Origin: Vitis vinifera
Taxonomy: Eukaryota; Streptophyta; Magnoliopsida; Vitales; Vitaceae
NCBI RefSeq assembly: GCF_030704535.1
Contig: NC_081823.1
Span: 8,273,001-8,337,000, forward strand
DNA: 64,000 nt
Direction: 5' to 3'
Positions 11,739 to 22,300 of this stretch are shown in pieces (the first letter of the stretch is position 1; each line of letters opens with the position of its first letter). A program made the translations under genes and the position numbers. Under the pieces are notes generated by a model that worked only from the letters and a program-made list of their open reading frames with translations, did no database searches and was not told the origin of the DNA.

Positions 11739-13414
11739 TCAGGTGTCCCAGATCATCACAACCGCGATTACCCCGATGCCCAACAACACTGCTAAGAACT
11801 TGTAGTTGGGGGTGTCAAAGGGAACTGTTCTCTGGCAAGTGTATCCCTTGGACAATAGATGGTTTATTGAGACATATATGAAGATCCCACATGCTAGCCC
11901 CATTGATATGGCGAATATCCAGTCAGCCACAGCGCCCTGGGTAGTGGCATCTATGACAATACCGATGGCCACTCCAACTGGACTAGAAATGGCAAATGCA
12001 AAGGCATAGGCTACACAGGAGAGGAGGGGTCTGTCTGGAATCATCCGGAGGAGAGCTATTCCCATTGCAATGGCTGCAAATATCTTGTGGAGACAGATCG
12101 TCCATAGAGCTCTCCAAGCGTCGGCTTGGGTCTCTGCAACTCCAACCGCAATGCCCTCGAATACAGAGTGGAAACACAAAGCAAAGATGAGTAATATGCT
12201 GTCCCCAAGTGACGTGGCAGTTTTCAGAGGGGCATTTGCGAAGGGGACCTCTGTGCGATTCTGAACCTGTTAAGGGATAATAAGTATTCATTCAGCTGTC
12301 TCCTTGTATTTTCTAAGAAGTGATAGAGGATCAAGGTTTCCCTATCATCTCACCTGACCCAGAGACACTGAATTTCCGCCATTGCTACTGCTTTTTCCTT
12401 GCATGTTTGCTGTAACAAAGGAGAACATTAACAAAGGGAATATGAAAGTGAGTCATAATACCGTTGCGAAAGAGAGGAATTCAAATCCAAGTGAGAGTGG
12501 GATTTTGTCTAAAAAAACCCATCCAAATACATTAGAATGGATTTCTCAATCTCTGTTCTGGAATTTGAAATGAAGCTGAGGCGAGGCCTAGAGAGGAAAA
12601 ATGAATGACTTCCAGTCACCATATATCCCCCTATTTTAAGCTTTCTCCTCTTTCACTCTTATCTTTCTCAGCAGTCAAACAGAGTCACAATCAAGACTAC
12701 CAACTACCAGAAATATAAAAAAAAAAAAGAAAAAAAAGAAATCTAAAATCAGCCAATCAGTACTGACTAAATCAAATTTATTTTCACTTTTCACGTCTTG
12801 CGTCTGTTATTTTCTCCTATTTCCTCGGCAGACAAAGAAAACAAAAGACCATAAATAAAAAATAAACAGAAATTTTTATGACAATCCTCATCTTCTACGT
12901 GAAGATAAAATTTTTTAAAAAAAATCAAAGGCTCAAAGAACGAACCTTGAAGCTCGACATCTCCCTCACCACCACTCGCCCCCTTTCCATACACATAGAA
13001 AATCAAACCATCGGAGAACATCGTCATCAAATACCCCGCACACGCCAGCATGAACGCGAACGGATACTCCACGCTCGTCAAATCCCCGAACGTCTCATTC
13101 GAGTCGCTCAGAAAATGCATCATCGCCGTCCCCAGAAACACTCCGCCGGCGAACTGCGTTCCCAGCACTAAAAACGTCTCATTCATCTTCAAGAAGTAAG
13201 GCGACACGCCGGCGATGAACGTCCCGACAAACTCCAGAATCAGACAGTAGATCTTCACCAGAATCAGTGGCTTCGCCCTCAGGTCAACGCCCTCCGACGA
13301 CGGTGCGTCAACATCAACATCATCATCATCATCGGCATGATGGCCGCCATGGGCTGCGGCGACGGCTGCGAGGACGAGGAGGCCAAGAGAGAGGGTGAGG
13401 AGAGAGCGAGACAT
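11739..13414 (-). CDS. ZIP11-like: ZIP-family divalent metal transporter (ZIP2/ZIP11-like), copy 2
   Basis: Paralogue of the gene at 7134-9189 with the same three-exon structure: 13414-12946, 12409-12354 and 12266-11739 (469, 56 and 528 nt), GT-AG junctions, 350 residues. The ATG at 13414 ([11 protein letters not shown]) is chosen because it aligns with copy 1 and starts the signal-like segment; an in-frame ATG at 13468 would add 18 residues ([18 protein letters not shown]) but sits next to the TATA element. The Asp-rich N-terminal segment is longer ([12 protein letters not shown]). ZIP signatures [10 protein letters not shown] and [11 protein letters not shown] and the WDT end are intact. 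Differences include Glu61 inside predicted TM1 (Val in copy 1) and SDGLIF for ADCLVS near the end of TM3. The central and C-terminal transmembrane part is almost identical to copy 1. Probably functional; retained as a tandem duplicate. Confidence 0.92.
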
Positions 13415-13470
13415 TGGAAATGGAGGGATGAAGAAGGAAGCACTTGAATAAGGCGGTAGGGTTTCCACAT

Positions 13471-13481
13471 TCTTTTATATA
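13471..13481 (-). promoter_or_regulatory. Likely TATA box of ZIP copy 2
   Basis: The minus strand reads TATATAAAAGA, ending about 57 nt upstream of the start codon at 13414, close to the plant TATA consensus and matching the spacing of ZIP copy 1. Confidence 0.65.
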
Positions 13482-13720
13482 TGAGAGGGCTGGTTGGAAT
13501 TGTACCGCACAGAACCGAATGTGACTGAGAGCGAGTACTGCACAAAGAAGACATGAATGAATGTAGAGTGAAATACAGCAATGATAATGACAAACAACCA
13601 AGCTTCCCTGCGTTTCGGGGCGTGGCTGGCTGGTATTTCACTCTCTTTTTCATGGCGCGTGAGAAAGAACGGTGAAAAGATTTACCATTGGATACTTAAA
13701 ATTTTATTTTTTAATTAACG

Positions 13721-14035
13721 TGGAATTGTGATATCATTTATGGTCAAATGGCGGGGGCGCGCAGGAGGGCCTTTTGGCTAAGATGAAGCTGTTTGGGACC
13801 GGTATGTAATGTATGTGGACAGCATCGACGCAGTCATGATCAAATCAAATCGGCGTTCCAAACACGGCTGAGTGGGATGGTTGAGAGTTGCTTGGTCCGC
13901 ACACCGATTGTGCCATCATGCCCAGCAAGTCAATAAGTCAAGATGTTACAGGATTCTGCAATGGACGATCCTGATCAATTACAAACCTCGTGGACATTAA
14001 ATCAACCCACGACCTCATTATGAGGTGGAACTGTG
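13721..14035 (+). repeat. Right copy of the duplicated non-coding segment
   Basis: Aligns with 3129-3280 plus 3655-3795 but lacks the DNA inserted in that copy, so this is the uninterrupted version. It lies about 115 bp beyond the point where the ZIP-block homology ends. Confidence 0.7.
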
Positions 14036-14926
14036 GTCTCTTTATACCCATTTTCAGATTTTTTTTATAAAAAAAAAAAAAAAAGCTTGGTAAACCTATG
14101 CATTAATTTTCATGTCTAACACTAATGTGAAATAGATAGAATTTATGGACATGGACCTAAGTGAAACAATCAACGCGGTCGTTTGAGAGTGCCTGAAGCT
14201 GGGGTCGACCGATATAATTAATGGTTTTGTTCACGCTTCACATCGCAAGTGGTTAGCCTGGAGCCTGCTATACAATGTAGCTGGGATCCCCTACTCCCTG
14301 CCTCAGCAAATAGAGAATGCTCACACTGATGCAGGCCCTCAGATGATCAGCAATATTCTCGATGGGAGGAATTGGAAAGTGGGAGCCACGGGGACTTTTC
14401 AATGGAGCTCATAAGGTCCACATCCAAGTAGAGGGGTGTGTGTGGCCCCACTTCCTATCGTGCATCATAATAATAACTACCACCCCATTTTCGACTACTC
14501 AAAGCAAAAATGATGCTCTTCCACGAAGCATGCGTGGAAACTCATTCCACCATCACACCATCCTATTCGAAAACCATTTTTAAAAACAGTTTTTGATTCT
14601 TTAACACAGAAAACAAATTCTAATTCAAAAAGCCTCACCTGATAGAACAACAAAGAATTCAATTGTAAGCAAAATCCGTCTTTTTCACGATGGTCTAGTC
14701 ACATGGAAAAATTGTTAAATAGTATCTCGTTGGATTGGTTGAAGAATGAGGTATTTTATCAGTCTTTTGACAGCTTAAACTAGCTCCTCGGCTGAAAATT
14801 GCTGCAACTTGCAAAAAATGGCTTCCTGAACTAAGGGCAGTGTCTTTATACTCATTTGTTTCTTCGCTTCAAAGAATAAAATCTCAAGTTTCCAGCAACT
14901 ATTTTACATAGCTCTGGAGTCTGATC
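14036..14926. other. Intergenic region downstream of TIM50
   Basis: Somewhat GC-richer stretch (about 14160-14480) without a frame that I can support. It also contains the presumed 3' untranslated region of TIM50 below 14927. Confidence 0.4.
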
Positions 14927-17900
14927 TCAACGTCTCCAGAAACGGCCATGCTGCTTCTGTTCTTGCATCCGCCTGTATCATCATTAGACCAAAGTTCAAC
15001 TAATTTTGTTAACCTGAGTGCAAGCAATGACTTTGACTAGTTCTGAAGAAAGAACACTAGAATTTTGCCATTTATGACTGAAAGCACCATACTAGTTCTT
15101 TTATACCTATCTGCTAGTCATAAATGGCAAAATTATGAAACCGCCATACTAACTTGTAGTACTCAGCAAATGTAAGTAGAGTATATTTTACCTCTGATAC
15201 TCTTTAGAACGCTCGATGAATTCCTTGGCAATATCATGTCCTTGATAAGATGCTAGGACTGGTCTGATATCAGCTGGTCTATTGCGGGCAACATCTGTGA
15301 CCAAATAAGTTAGTCATTAAATTTCACACCAACATTTGGCAGTGGGATTAAATCAACATACACAAAGAGAACAAGCAGAGAGAGTACAAAGAGAGGATCT
15401 TGGTACTATGATCTTATGAAAATTGCAGGATGCTTACATTCAAGAAAAGGAATAAGATCCAAAAGTTGTGTGTCATCTTCTTCAAGCTTCCATGGCTTAA
15501 TTTGGACACAATTTTCAGGCTGAAGGCTAGTTTCTAGCGCATGGCCACTCACATAAAGAATCTTCGCAGGATCTCTGTTCAGCTTTGAGAGGTCCTGCCA
15601 GCAGAAACTACATCTTATTTACTGCACTTCACCATTTATAAAGTATCAATATAAGCAAATACTACAAAGTATCCATCGTGCAACAATTTATAAATGGAAA
15701 AGAAAAATTGCTAGTGATTTTGGGCCTTTGTATTCACTGAATACTGCTTGCTTTGCACATACTATCAACACTTCCACAAATTAACTCCATTTCCAAGGAC
15801 ACTCAAGCTTCTTTTTCTTCCCTCTCTCTTTTCCTTTTTCTTTTGAAAAAAGGAACATTTTAAACCTATTTTTCAGACACTTCTACTTCCAGGTCCATAG
15901 GCTTCCAAATTAGTTCTGCCGGAAGAGCAAGTTTGATAAAAGTCAAATGATTTATGTCCTCGATTGGAGACAGGCGTCCCCACTACTATGCGGGGCAATA
16001 AAAATGATAATAACCTTGTCAGATCTCTCTGTAATCAGGAATAAACATCCTAGGTTCTAGCAATCCATGGATCAGGACCATACAATCATAAAATATCTAC
16101 TGTCATATATATTACATAGAATATTACCCATCCTTCATTCAGATAATCATTAAAATGATTCTCCATTTCCAATGAAAAATATATCAAGAGAAGACTTTTG
16201 AAATATATATCTGATAAGTATTACAACGTCAAGATAGCCGAGTTGTCTAAGGCACCAGTTTCAGGTACTGGTCCAAAAGGGCATGGGCTCAAATCCCATT
16301 CTTGACATTTAGGTTGTTTTTCATTTTTCCTTAAACAAAATGGCACAAAATTTAAATTTATTTATTACCTATCAAAAAAAAATATATATCTGATTAGTGT
16401 TATAAACTTTAAATAATATAAAAAATGTAGTTATATAAATAAGTGCCAGAAACATATGAAAGGTTGTTCCTTTAATGTTAATGCAAGCTAAGTCATTAGA
16501 CCTGATACATCAAATAACAGTTACTATGAAAAACCTGTTAATGCAAATACATAGCTTTCAGTGACAAATAAAGAAAATTAGTGATTGGAACTTACTCTGT
16601 AATGTTTTCCATCCTGATATCTAGTCGCAGCCCTTGATAGCCTATGTCGTATACACTGCTTCTTATCCAATCTCTCAACAACAGGATCAACATACTGCAC
16701 AAGAACAAGAAAAGACACATATGATATTAAAGTTAATTTATTAAAAAATAAGCAACATAAATATAAAGAGGGTATATCAAAATTACCATACTCAGTTGGT
16801 CCGAATACACTACAATTTCATAAAACTGAGCTAGGTGTTCCAAGAAGGCATCAACTCCAGGTCTTTTGAATGTTCGCCAACCTCTATCACGCTTTAAACA
16901 TCAAAAAGAAAGTCCCATCACTAAAATCAAGCAACTTCAGAAGAAAATCCTTCACATTGTAAACCCACTGTCCCATCTATGTTGTGATTGCTGTCAAAAG
17001 AACCCTTTTGTAGGTCACAAATAAATAGGCATACAGAAAACTCATTGTCCTAAAATCTTGCAAAAAGGATTCTCTTTAATATCCCCACTTATGGTATAAA
17101 AGAAATAGGTGGGAAAGACATTTGTAAGACCATTTTAACTAATCTTTCTGGTTTTAAAGAGTCTTGAACCATGCAAAATTGAAGAATGAGGACAAAGCAA
17201 CTTGTTTCCAAGGAAACTCTTACCTTCCAATCAGAGTATATTAATGTCTCATTCAGATCGAGAACAAGTGTGAGCACATGTTGCTCCATTGGGTGCAAAT
17301 CAGGAAGCAGCTTATCTGATAATGGTTCAGTAAAACCCTATATAAAACAATAAGAATTTAAAAAGCAAAGAAAAAGAAATAGGACAACGCACAGGAAAAA
17401 GCAAAAGAGAAGGCTAATTAAGATATAGGCCTCACATGCACTTGTTCTTCAATTAATCTCCTCATGTCTAAGTAGAGATCAATTGCTTTAGCAGGGACTG
17501 AAATAGCAGAGGAAAAACCATTGAAACTTTGATACTAGTAATGGTAAAATTAACAATAAAAACAAGTGTAATAACAATAACTATCTGGTTAGGAAGTCCC
17601 TTCAGTGCACCAGTCATAGGAAACCATTTTCAGAGCCAAAAACAGAGTAGAAAGAAAGTGCATAACATTGTCTTTGCAACTAATGAATTTTCATTTGTTC
17701 AATCAAGTGGAATAGCTATGTTAAACATGATCATCTGAGAATGTCTAAGGAACGTCAGGAAGACTTAGGTTTGTTTGGTAATGTTTTCAAAAACAGTTCT
17801 CAAAAACCAGTTTTTAAGAACAATTCTTAAAAATGGTTCTCAATTGTTTCCAACAATAAAAATTTTATTTGAGAACTCAAATATGAAAACGGTATTCTTG

Positions 17901-20874
17901 GTTTATTTTCCATGAAGGTATTGTGTATTTATATACAATGCAAAAGTTTGCAAAATGTTCTCTATATTTTCAATTGTTTCTTAAAACATTGTACAAAAAA
18001 AATTTGAAAATACCTCAAATTTAATTCTAAGATATAACCTATTCAGAATAAATGTTCAAAAGGCTGTTTTCACCACAAAATTTGCCAAACATATTTTTAA
18101 AGTTGGATTCAAGAACAATTTCCAAAACAAACCCTCAGCTTTCTTAACATTTATACTTAACTAAAGAACCAAAACATGTGTGTTCGAAAAAACACTTGGG
18201 CATAAACTTGGCAGCTTGGACAAACCTAGACTAGGAAAATCAACCTGAAAGTTTATGATAAAAACCATACTCCACACTAAGTCTATGTACACGGCCTGTA
18301 ATTTTGTAAAACACAAACTATAGAGGCTACATGAAATTTAGAGGGAGACAAAAGGGCATGAGAAGGGTAATGACAGTTGGATCACACTGGTTAGAAGAAA
18401 GGGGTACGGTGGGTGCTGATAGACAAATGAAAAAAGAGACAGAATGTTCTGTGGACATTTTAGTCAATTTATCACCAGTTAAAGCCCATTTATAGTTATA
18501 TATCCAAGAAAAAATATTTTGTATGTTCTTCTCATTTTAAATTTGTTGACATATTTTTTTGTCATAACAAAAACCCTTGCATAGCAACAAAAGAAAAAGG
18601 CATATTGACACAGTGTTTTACCCCAAAAAAAATTAATTAAGTAGTATTACACATTTAATTGAGGATAAGATGAAGAAGCTTTAAAAATAGTGCTTAGAAA
18701 GAAACTCCTTTAGGAGCAAATACAGACATAATTCAAAAAATAAAAAATAAAAAACACAAAACCGGAAAATATCTCTAGGAAAGACCACATAAGCATAAAA
18801 CAAGAAGCAGAATATAAGTACTTCATTATCGATATGATTAGAAACAAGGGTTGGGGATCCACCTGTGACTGCAGAAGTGTATGCCAAAGCTTTAAATTTC
18901 TGAGAGGAGAAAAAAAAAATTGTCACTCTTATGATATCTCATCCTGTTAAATGATTAAGATAATGACGTTGCTCTCAAGGAATAAAATAGAAAACTTGAA
19001 TGTCTTCAGTCAGATAATAGTGAGTTGCTCTTTAGGCCCTATTTTGATATAGAAAGTACTAGGGAAAGGGGAAAAAAAAAAGATAATTCAAAATCTCTTT
19101 TTTTTCAATAGGTAAATTTTTGTCCCCATTGGGACTTGAACCTAGAACCTCACACAAACCCTCCCCCATCCCTTTACCACTTGAGCCATGCCTCAAGGGT
19201 GATAACCTAGAATCTTTTGTTTGGCTTACCATGGAAAACATGTAGAAAAAGCAAATATAATAAAAATTATTTAAAATTTTATGCATTTTCAAATTCTCCA
19301 TCTCTATATAGAGAACACATAAATTTGGAGAAGCATGTGAGAACAATTTATTAAATCTAAAGTCTACATCTGATTTCTTTTTCACTTTTTATTCCTTCCA
19401 TTTTTCCCCTTTTCTTCCTTGTTATTTTCCCTCAAACTTTTCAAGAACCAGACACAGCCTTAATGTCCTAGATATCATCAGATTCATGGGCTCGCAAAAT
19501 TGACTTCTCTGTACATTGTTTCTACTGGAACCTAGAGATGTGAAGAAAAAGTAAATTGGGCACATGGTCAGGTTGTTGAAGTTCCTAAACAGTGCGCTCT
19601 ATGTCATCATACTCACATCAAAAGCAGATGCATCATCCTCCACACTATCCTTAGCAGATGCTCGAAAAGCCTTCGTCTTCTCATCTACTTCATCCAGTGT
19701 GTATGCTGCAAACGAAGATAAAGTTACTTCTACATGTTAAGGAGTTAAGCAACAAACAACCAAGTTGCTATGCCAGGTCATCGAGTGGCTAGGATTGTTA
19801 AGATCTCTAACTAGTTCACTGTAATTATAAAAGCTGTCATGAAAGAACTCAAGGTCATCACTATAACAGATTTCTATCTCCAGAATTTTCCTCTCTCTTC
19901 TCTCAATTTTTCCTTTCTTCCAAACACTGGATTTCATCACTGCCAATATCACACCTTTCAATATAATTGTAATTATATGATTCATTCAATTCAGAGTAAG
20001 ACGTGTTTTTGGCTTAAATTGAGGCGGATTTTAGTCCACTTTCCAGGAAAAAAAGAACTAAACAGCTTAAACCATAAGCTTCAAAGCTTCATTTCTTTGT
20101 AACCACGGAACTAAAACAAAAATGAAATAGAAAAAACTCCACAAAAAAAAAAAGTATCATTTTCCTTAATCTTTCACACTTCTCTCCGCAACCAAACAGA
20201 CCAGAAACCAACAGACGAATTACACAAAAATAAAAAAATAAAAAAATAAAAATGAGCGTAACATGCTTCATTTTCTAGCAACGCAAAGGAGCTCATTTGA
20301 AAATCGAAAATGAATTAAAAAACCTTTCATTTTCTTTTACTTTTCACAATTCTGTCAGCAAAGAAACAGGCCAGAAATAGACTAAACGAATTAAAAAAAG
20401 AAACAAACCGCGAGGAGCTTCATTTTCTCACCAACCAAAAGGAGCTCAACTGAAAATGAATTTTAAAAATAAAAAATAAAATAAAATCTAAAAGACGGTT
20501 TCACTTTCTTCTATCTTGCACGCTTCTCTCCGAAAGGAAACAGACCAAAATAAATCAATCAAGAACGAACCATAAGAAGCGTAACCAGCGGTAGCAACGC
20601 CGACGGTGAGAGCTCCAATGAGACCGAACTTGAGGAAGTTCCATGACTTCTTGGCGGACGGAGGCGCCGGCGGAGGAATAGGAGGTGGATTTTGGCCATC
20701 AACGAGAGCAGCAGAAGATATGATCGGCTGGTTAGCCGGAGATTGATCGACGGCAGCGACTGAAGCGGGGGAGGGTGGTGGTTTGGGAGGAGAAGAGGAG
20801 ACTTTCGAGCAGAAGAGGCGGTTGTTCTTGGAGATGAAGGAGCAGAGGCCACGAGATCGAATGGTTGTAGACAT
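14927..20874 (-). CDS. TIM50: TIM50, mitochondrial presequence translocase receptor subunit
   Basis: Subunit of the TIM23 complex in the mitochondrial inner membrane; it receives presequence proteins from the TOM complex in the intermembrane space. Ten exons: 20874-20571, 19705-19617, 18899-18863, 17497-17436, 17337-17224, 16891-16787, 16694-16596, 15594-15438, 15294-15192 and 14972-14927. All junctions are GT-AG, and the 1116 nt close to 371 residues. An N-terminal Ser/Arg-rich presequence ([13 protein letters not shown]) and a Pro-rich linker precede one membrane segment (about residues 80-100). A C-terminal FCP1/NIF-type phosphatase-fold domain follows. Its first motif is DLNET at 191-195, with Asn where active phosphatases have the second Asp, so catalysis is unlikely. 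The protein ends FWRR, as I recall for Arabidopsis TIM50. ATG 20874 is used because upstream in-frame sequence lacks an ATG. The introns hold two SINE-like insertions and one MITE-like element; the coding sequence is intact. Confidence 0.95.
16228..16306 (+). tRNA. tRNA-Leu(CAG)-like sequence, probably a pseudogene or SINE head
   Basis: Acceptor, anticodon and T stems pair well. The D-loop reads AGTTG where AGTGG is usual and the T-loop starts with C instead of T54, so tertiary contacts would be weakened. A T-run (TTTTT) about 10 nt downstream could act as a polymerase III terminator. The flanking target duplication and A-rich tail make a retroposed copy more likely than a working gene. Confidence 0.4.
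16228..16379 (+). mobile_element. tRNA-Leu-derived SINE-like retroposon in TIM50 intron 7
   Basis: The first 79 bp (16228-16306) fold as a tRNA: a perfect 7-bp acceptor stem (GTCAAGA with TCTTGAC), anticodon stem CCAGT/ACTGG around loop TTCAGGT (anticodon CAG, Leu), and T stem ATGGG/CCCAT. Box A (tagccgagttg) and box B (ggctcaaatcc) each differ from the usual tRNA-Leu text by a base or two. About 70 bp of AT-rich tail ending in an A-run follows. The whole is flanked by an imperfect direct repeat of about 27 bp (16201-16227 and about 16380-16407, three mismatches by eye), the hallmark of LINE-assisted insertion. It lies antisense to TIM50. Confidence 0.7.
17765..18142. mobile_element. MITE-like element in TIM50 intron 3
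   Basis: The left end (taggtttgtttggtaatg) and right end (ccaaaacaaaccctcag) form an imperfect terminal inverted repeat around about 375 bp without coding capacity. The target duplication is unclear. The sequence lies between exons 3 and 4 and does not disturb splice sites. Confidence 0.55.
19097..19200 (-). mobile_element. Short tRNA-derived SINE in TIM50 intron 2
   Basis: On the minus strand there is a box A-like TGGCTCAAGTGG (19177-19188) and box B GGTTCAAGTCC (19132-19142), spaced as in polymerase III genes, followed by a short body and an A-run at the 3' end. An imperfect direct repeat flanks it (19082-19095, gataattcaaaatct, and 19201-19215, gataacctagaatct). It has the same orientation as TIM50 transcription. 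Confidence 0.7.
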
Positions 20875-20889
20875 TTTTGGAGCGACCAA

Positions 20890-22300
20890 TCTCAGAAAGA
20901 AAGCTCAGAGTAGGGCTTAACGGAGGCAGGAGACAGGAGAGATATGGATGGACGAAACTGCCCCTTTTGGGTGTTCACTGAGTTATCGGAGACTCGGGCA
21001 TTTGTTGGAAGGTAAGAGATGAAATGGAATGCCTACCATTTTTTTTTTAATTCTTGGTTGAATTTTTTTCTTTAGATAAATACACCTAAAATCAAATAAG
21101 ATTTAATATATTTGATTCATTTAATCTATTAATTTTTAAAAACAATTTAAAATTTAGACGCTGAACCAATTAGGACTTTAAAAAAAATTATAGATCAAAA
21201 TTGATTCAAAATGATTTTGTTATTTCTCTTTTATATAGAAATATATTTTTCTTAATTTTCTTAATAAATAAACTCCAAATAAAGAAAGATTAATGCATTA
21301 ATTTCTATATAAGTCTATTAATTTTAAAAAATAATTTAAAACTCAAAAACCAATTACTACTAGAAATTTATTGACCAAAATGATAAATAATGACTATGTT
21401 ATTTCTCATTAACAATTAATCATATATTTATGAATGTTCGTAGTAGGAAAATGGACTTCAAATCAAGGGAAACTTGATGTGTGAGATTTGTTAATGAGTT
21501 TAGTAAAAATTAAACACAATCAATACCGTCAAATAATATATCAAAACTAGTCTAAGTACGAGTCATCGTTATTTTATTTTTTCTCTGCACACACGACTAT
21601 CTTTTTCCCAATTTTTCTTACAAGGCAAACAAGTTCTAAATGAAGTAGGATTAAATAAAATGAAACTTAATATGCTTTACTTCCTTTAAGAAGTCCATTA
21701 ATTTTTAAGATTGATTTAGAACTAAAAACTAACCTAATTAATATTAGATTGAATCAAAACTATACAAAACACTTTGTTTAAAATTGGGGAGTAAATGTGT
21801 ATATATAATTTAAAATTTGAATTATGTAAATATTAAAAATGAATTTTTCATCTTTTTAAATTCATTTTAATAAAATATTATTAACAATTATTATTTCATA
21901 AAATATTATTATTCATTTTAAGCAAGAAAATCAATTATGTCTTTATATAAGATGTTATTATCCCCATTTATAATATTTATTAAAATAATAAAAATATAAT
22001 TTATAGTTTTATTATAATATTACTATACATATATATCAAAACCTGTTTATTTTTATTTAATCTATTAATTTTTAACAAAATGATAATGGGAAAAATAATT
22101 AAATTTATTTGTCTAAACAAGTTTTTTATTTCTTGTTATTTCAAAAATGGTTTTAAAATTACTTACCAAATATAGTTGTTTATAAATTTTTTTTATTTAA
22201 AAAAACCATTTTTTGTTTTTAACTTGAAAATAATTTATAGAAACATGGTGAAATAATACCTTAATTTTTACGAGAACAAAAGTTTTACTCCCATTTTATG
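20890..22300. other. TIM50 upstream region and AT-rich intergenic DNA
   Basis: The first few hundred bases hold the TIM50 promoter, without an evident TATA box. The rest is highly AT-rich with no supported gene. Confidence 0.45.

Noticed and set aside
11983..12291. Open frames on either strand within the ZIP third exon, likewise at 7391-7659
   Set aside because: Shadows of the conserved ZIP coding sequence in other frames; no family features of their own.
12791..12945. Extension of ZIP copy 2 exon 1 to the next stop
   Set aside because: The donor at 12945-12944 and the 56-nt exon restore the ZIP frame; the extension is intron read-through.
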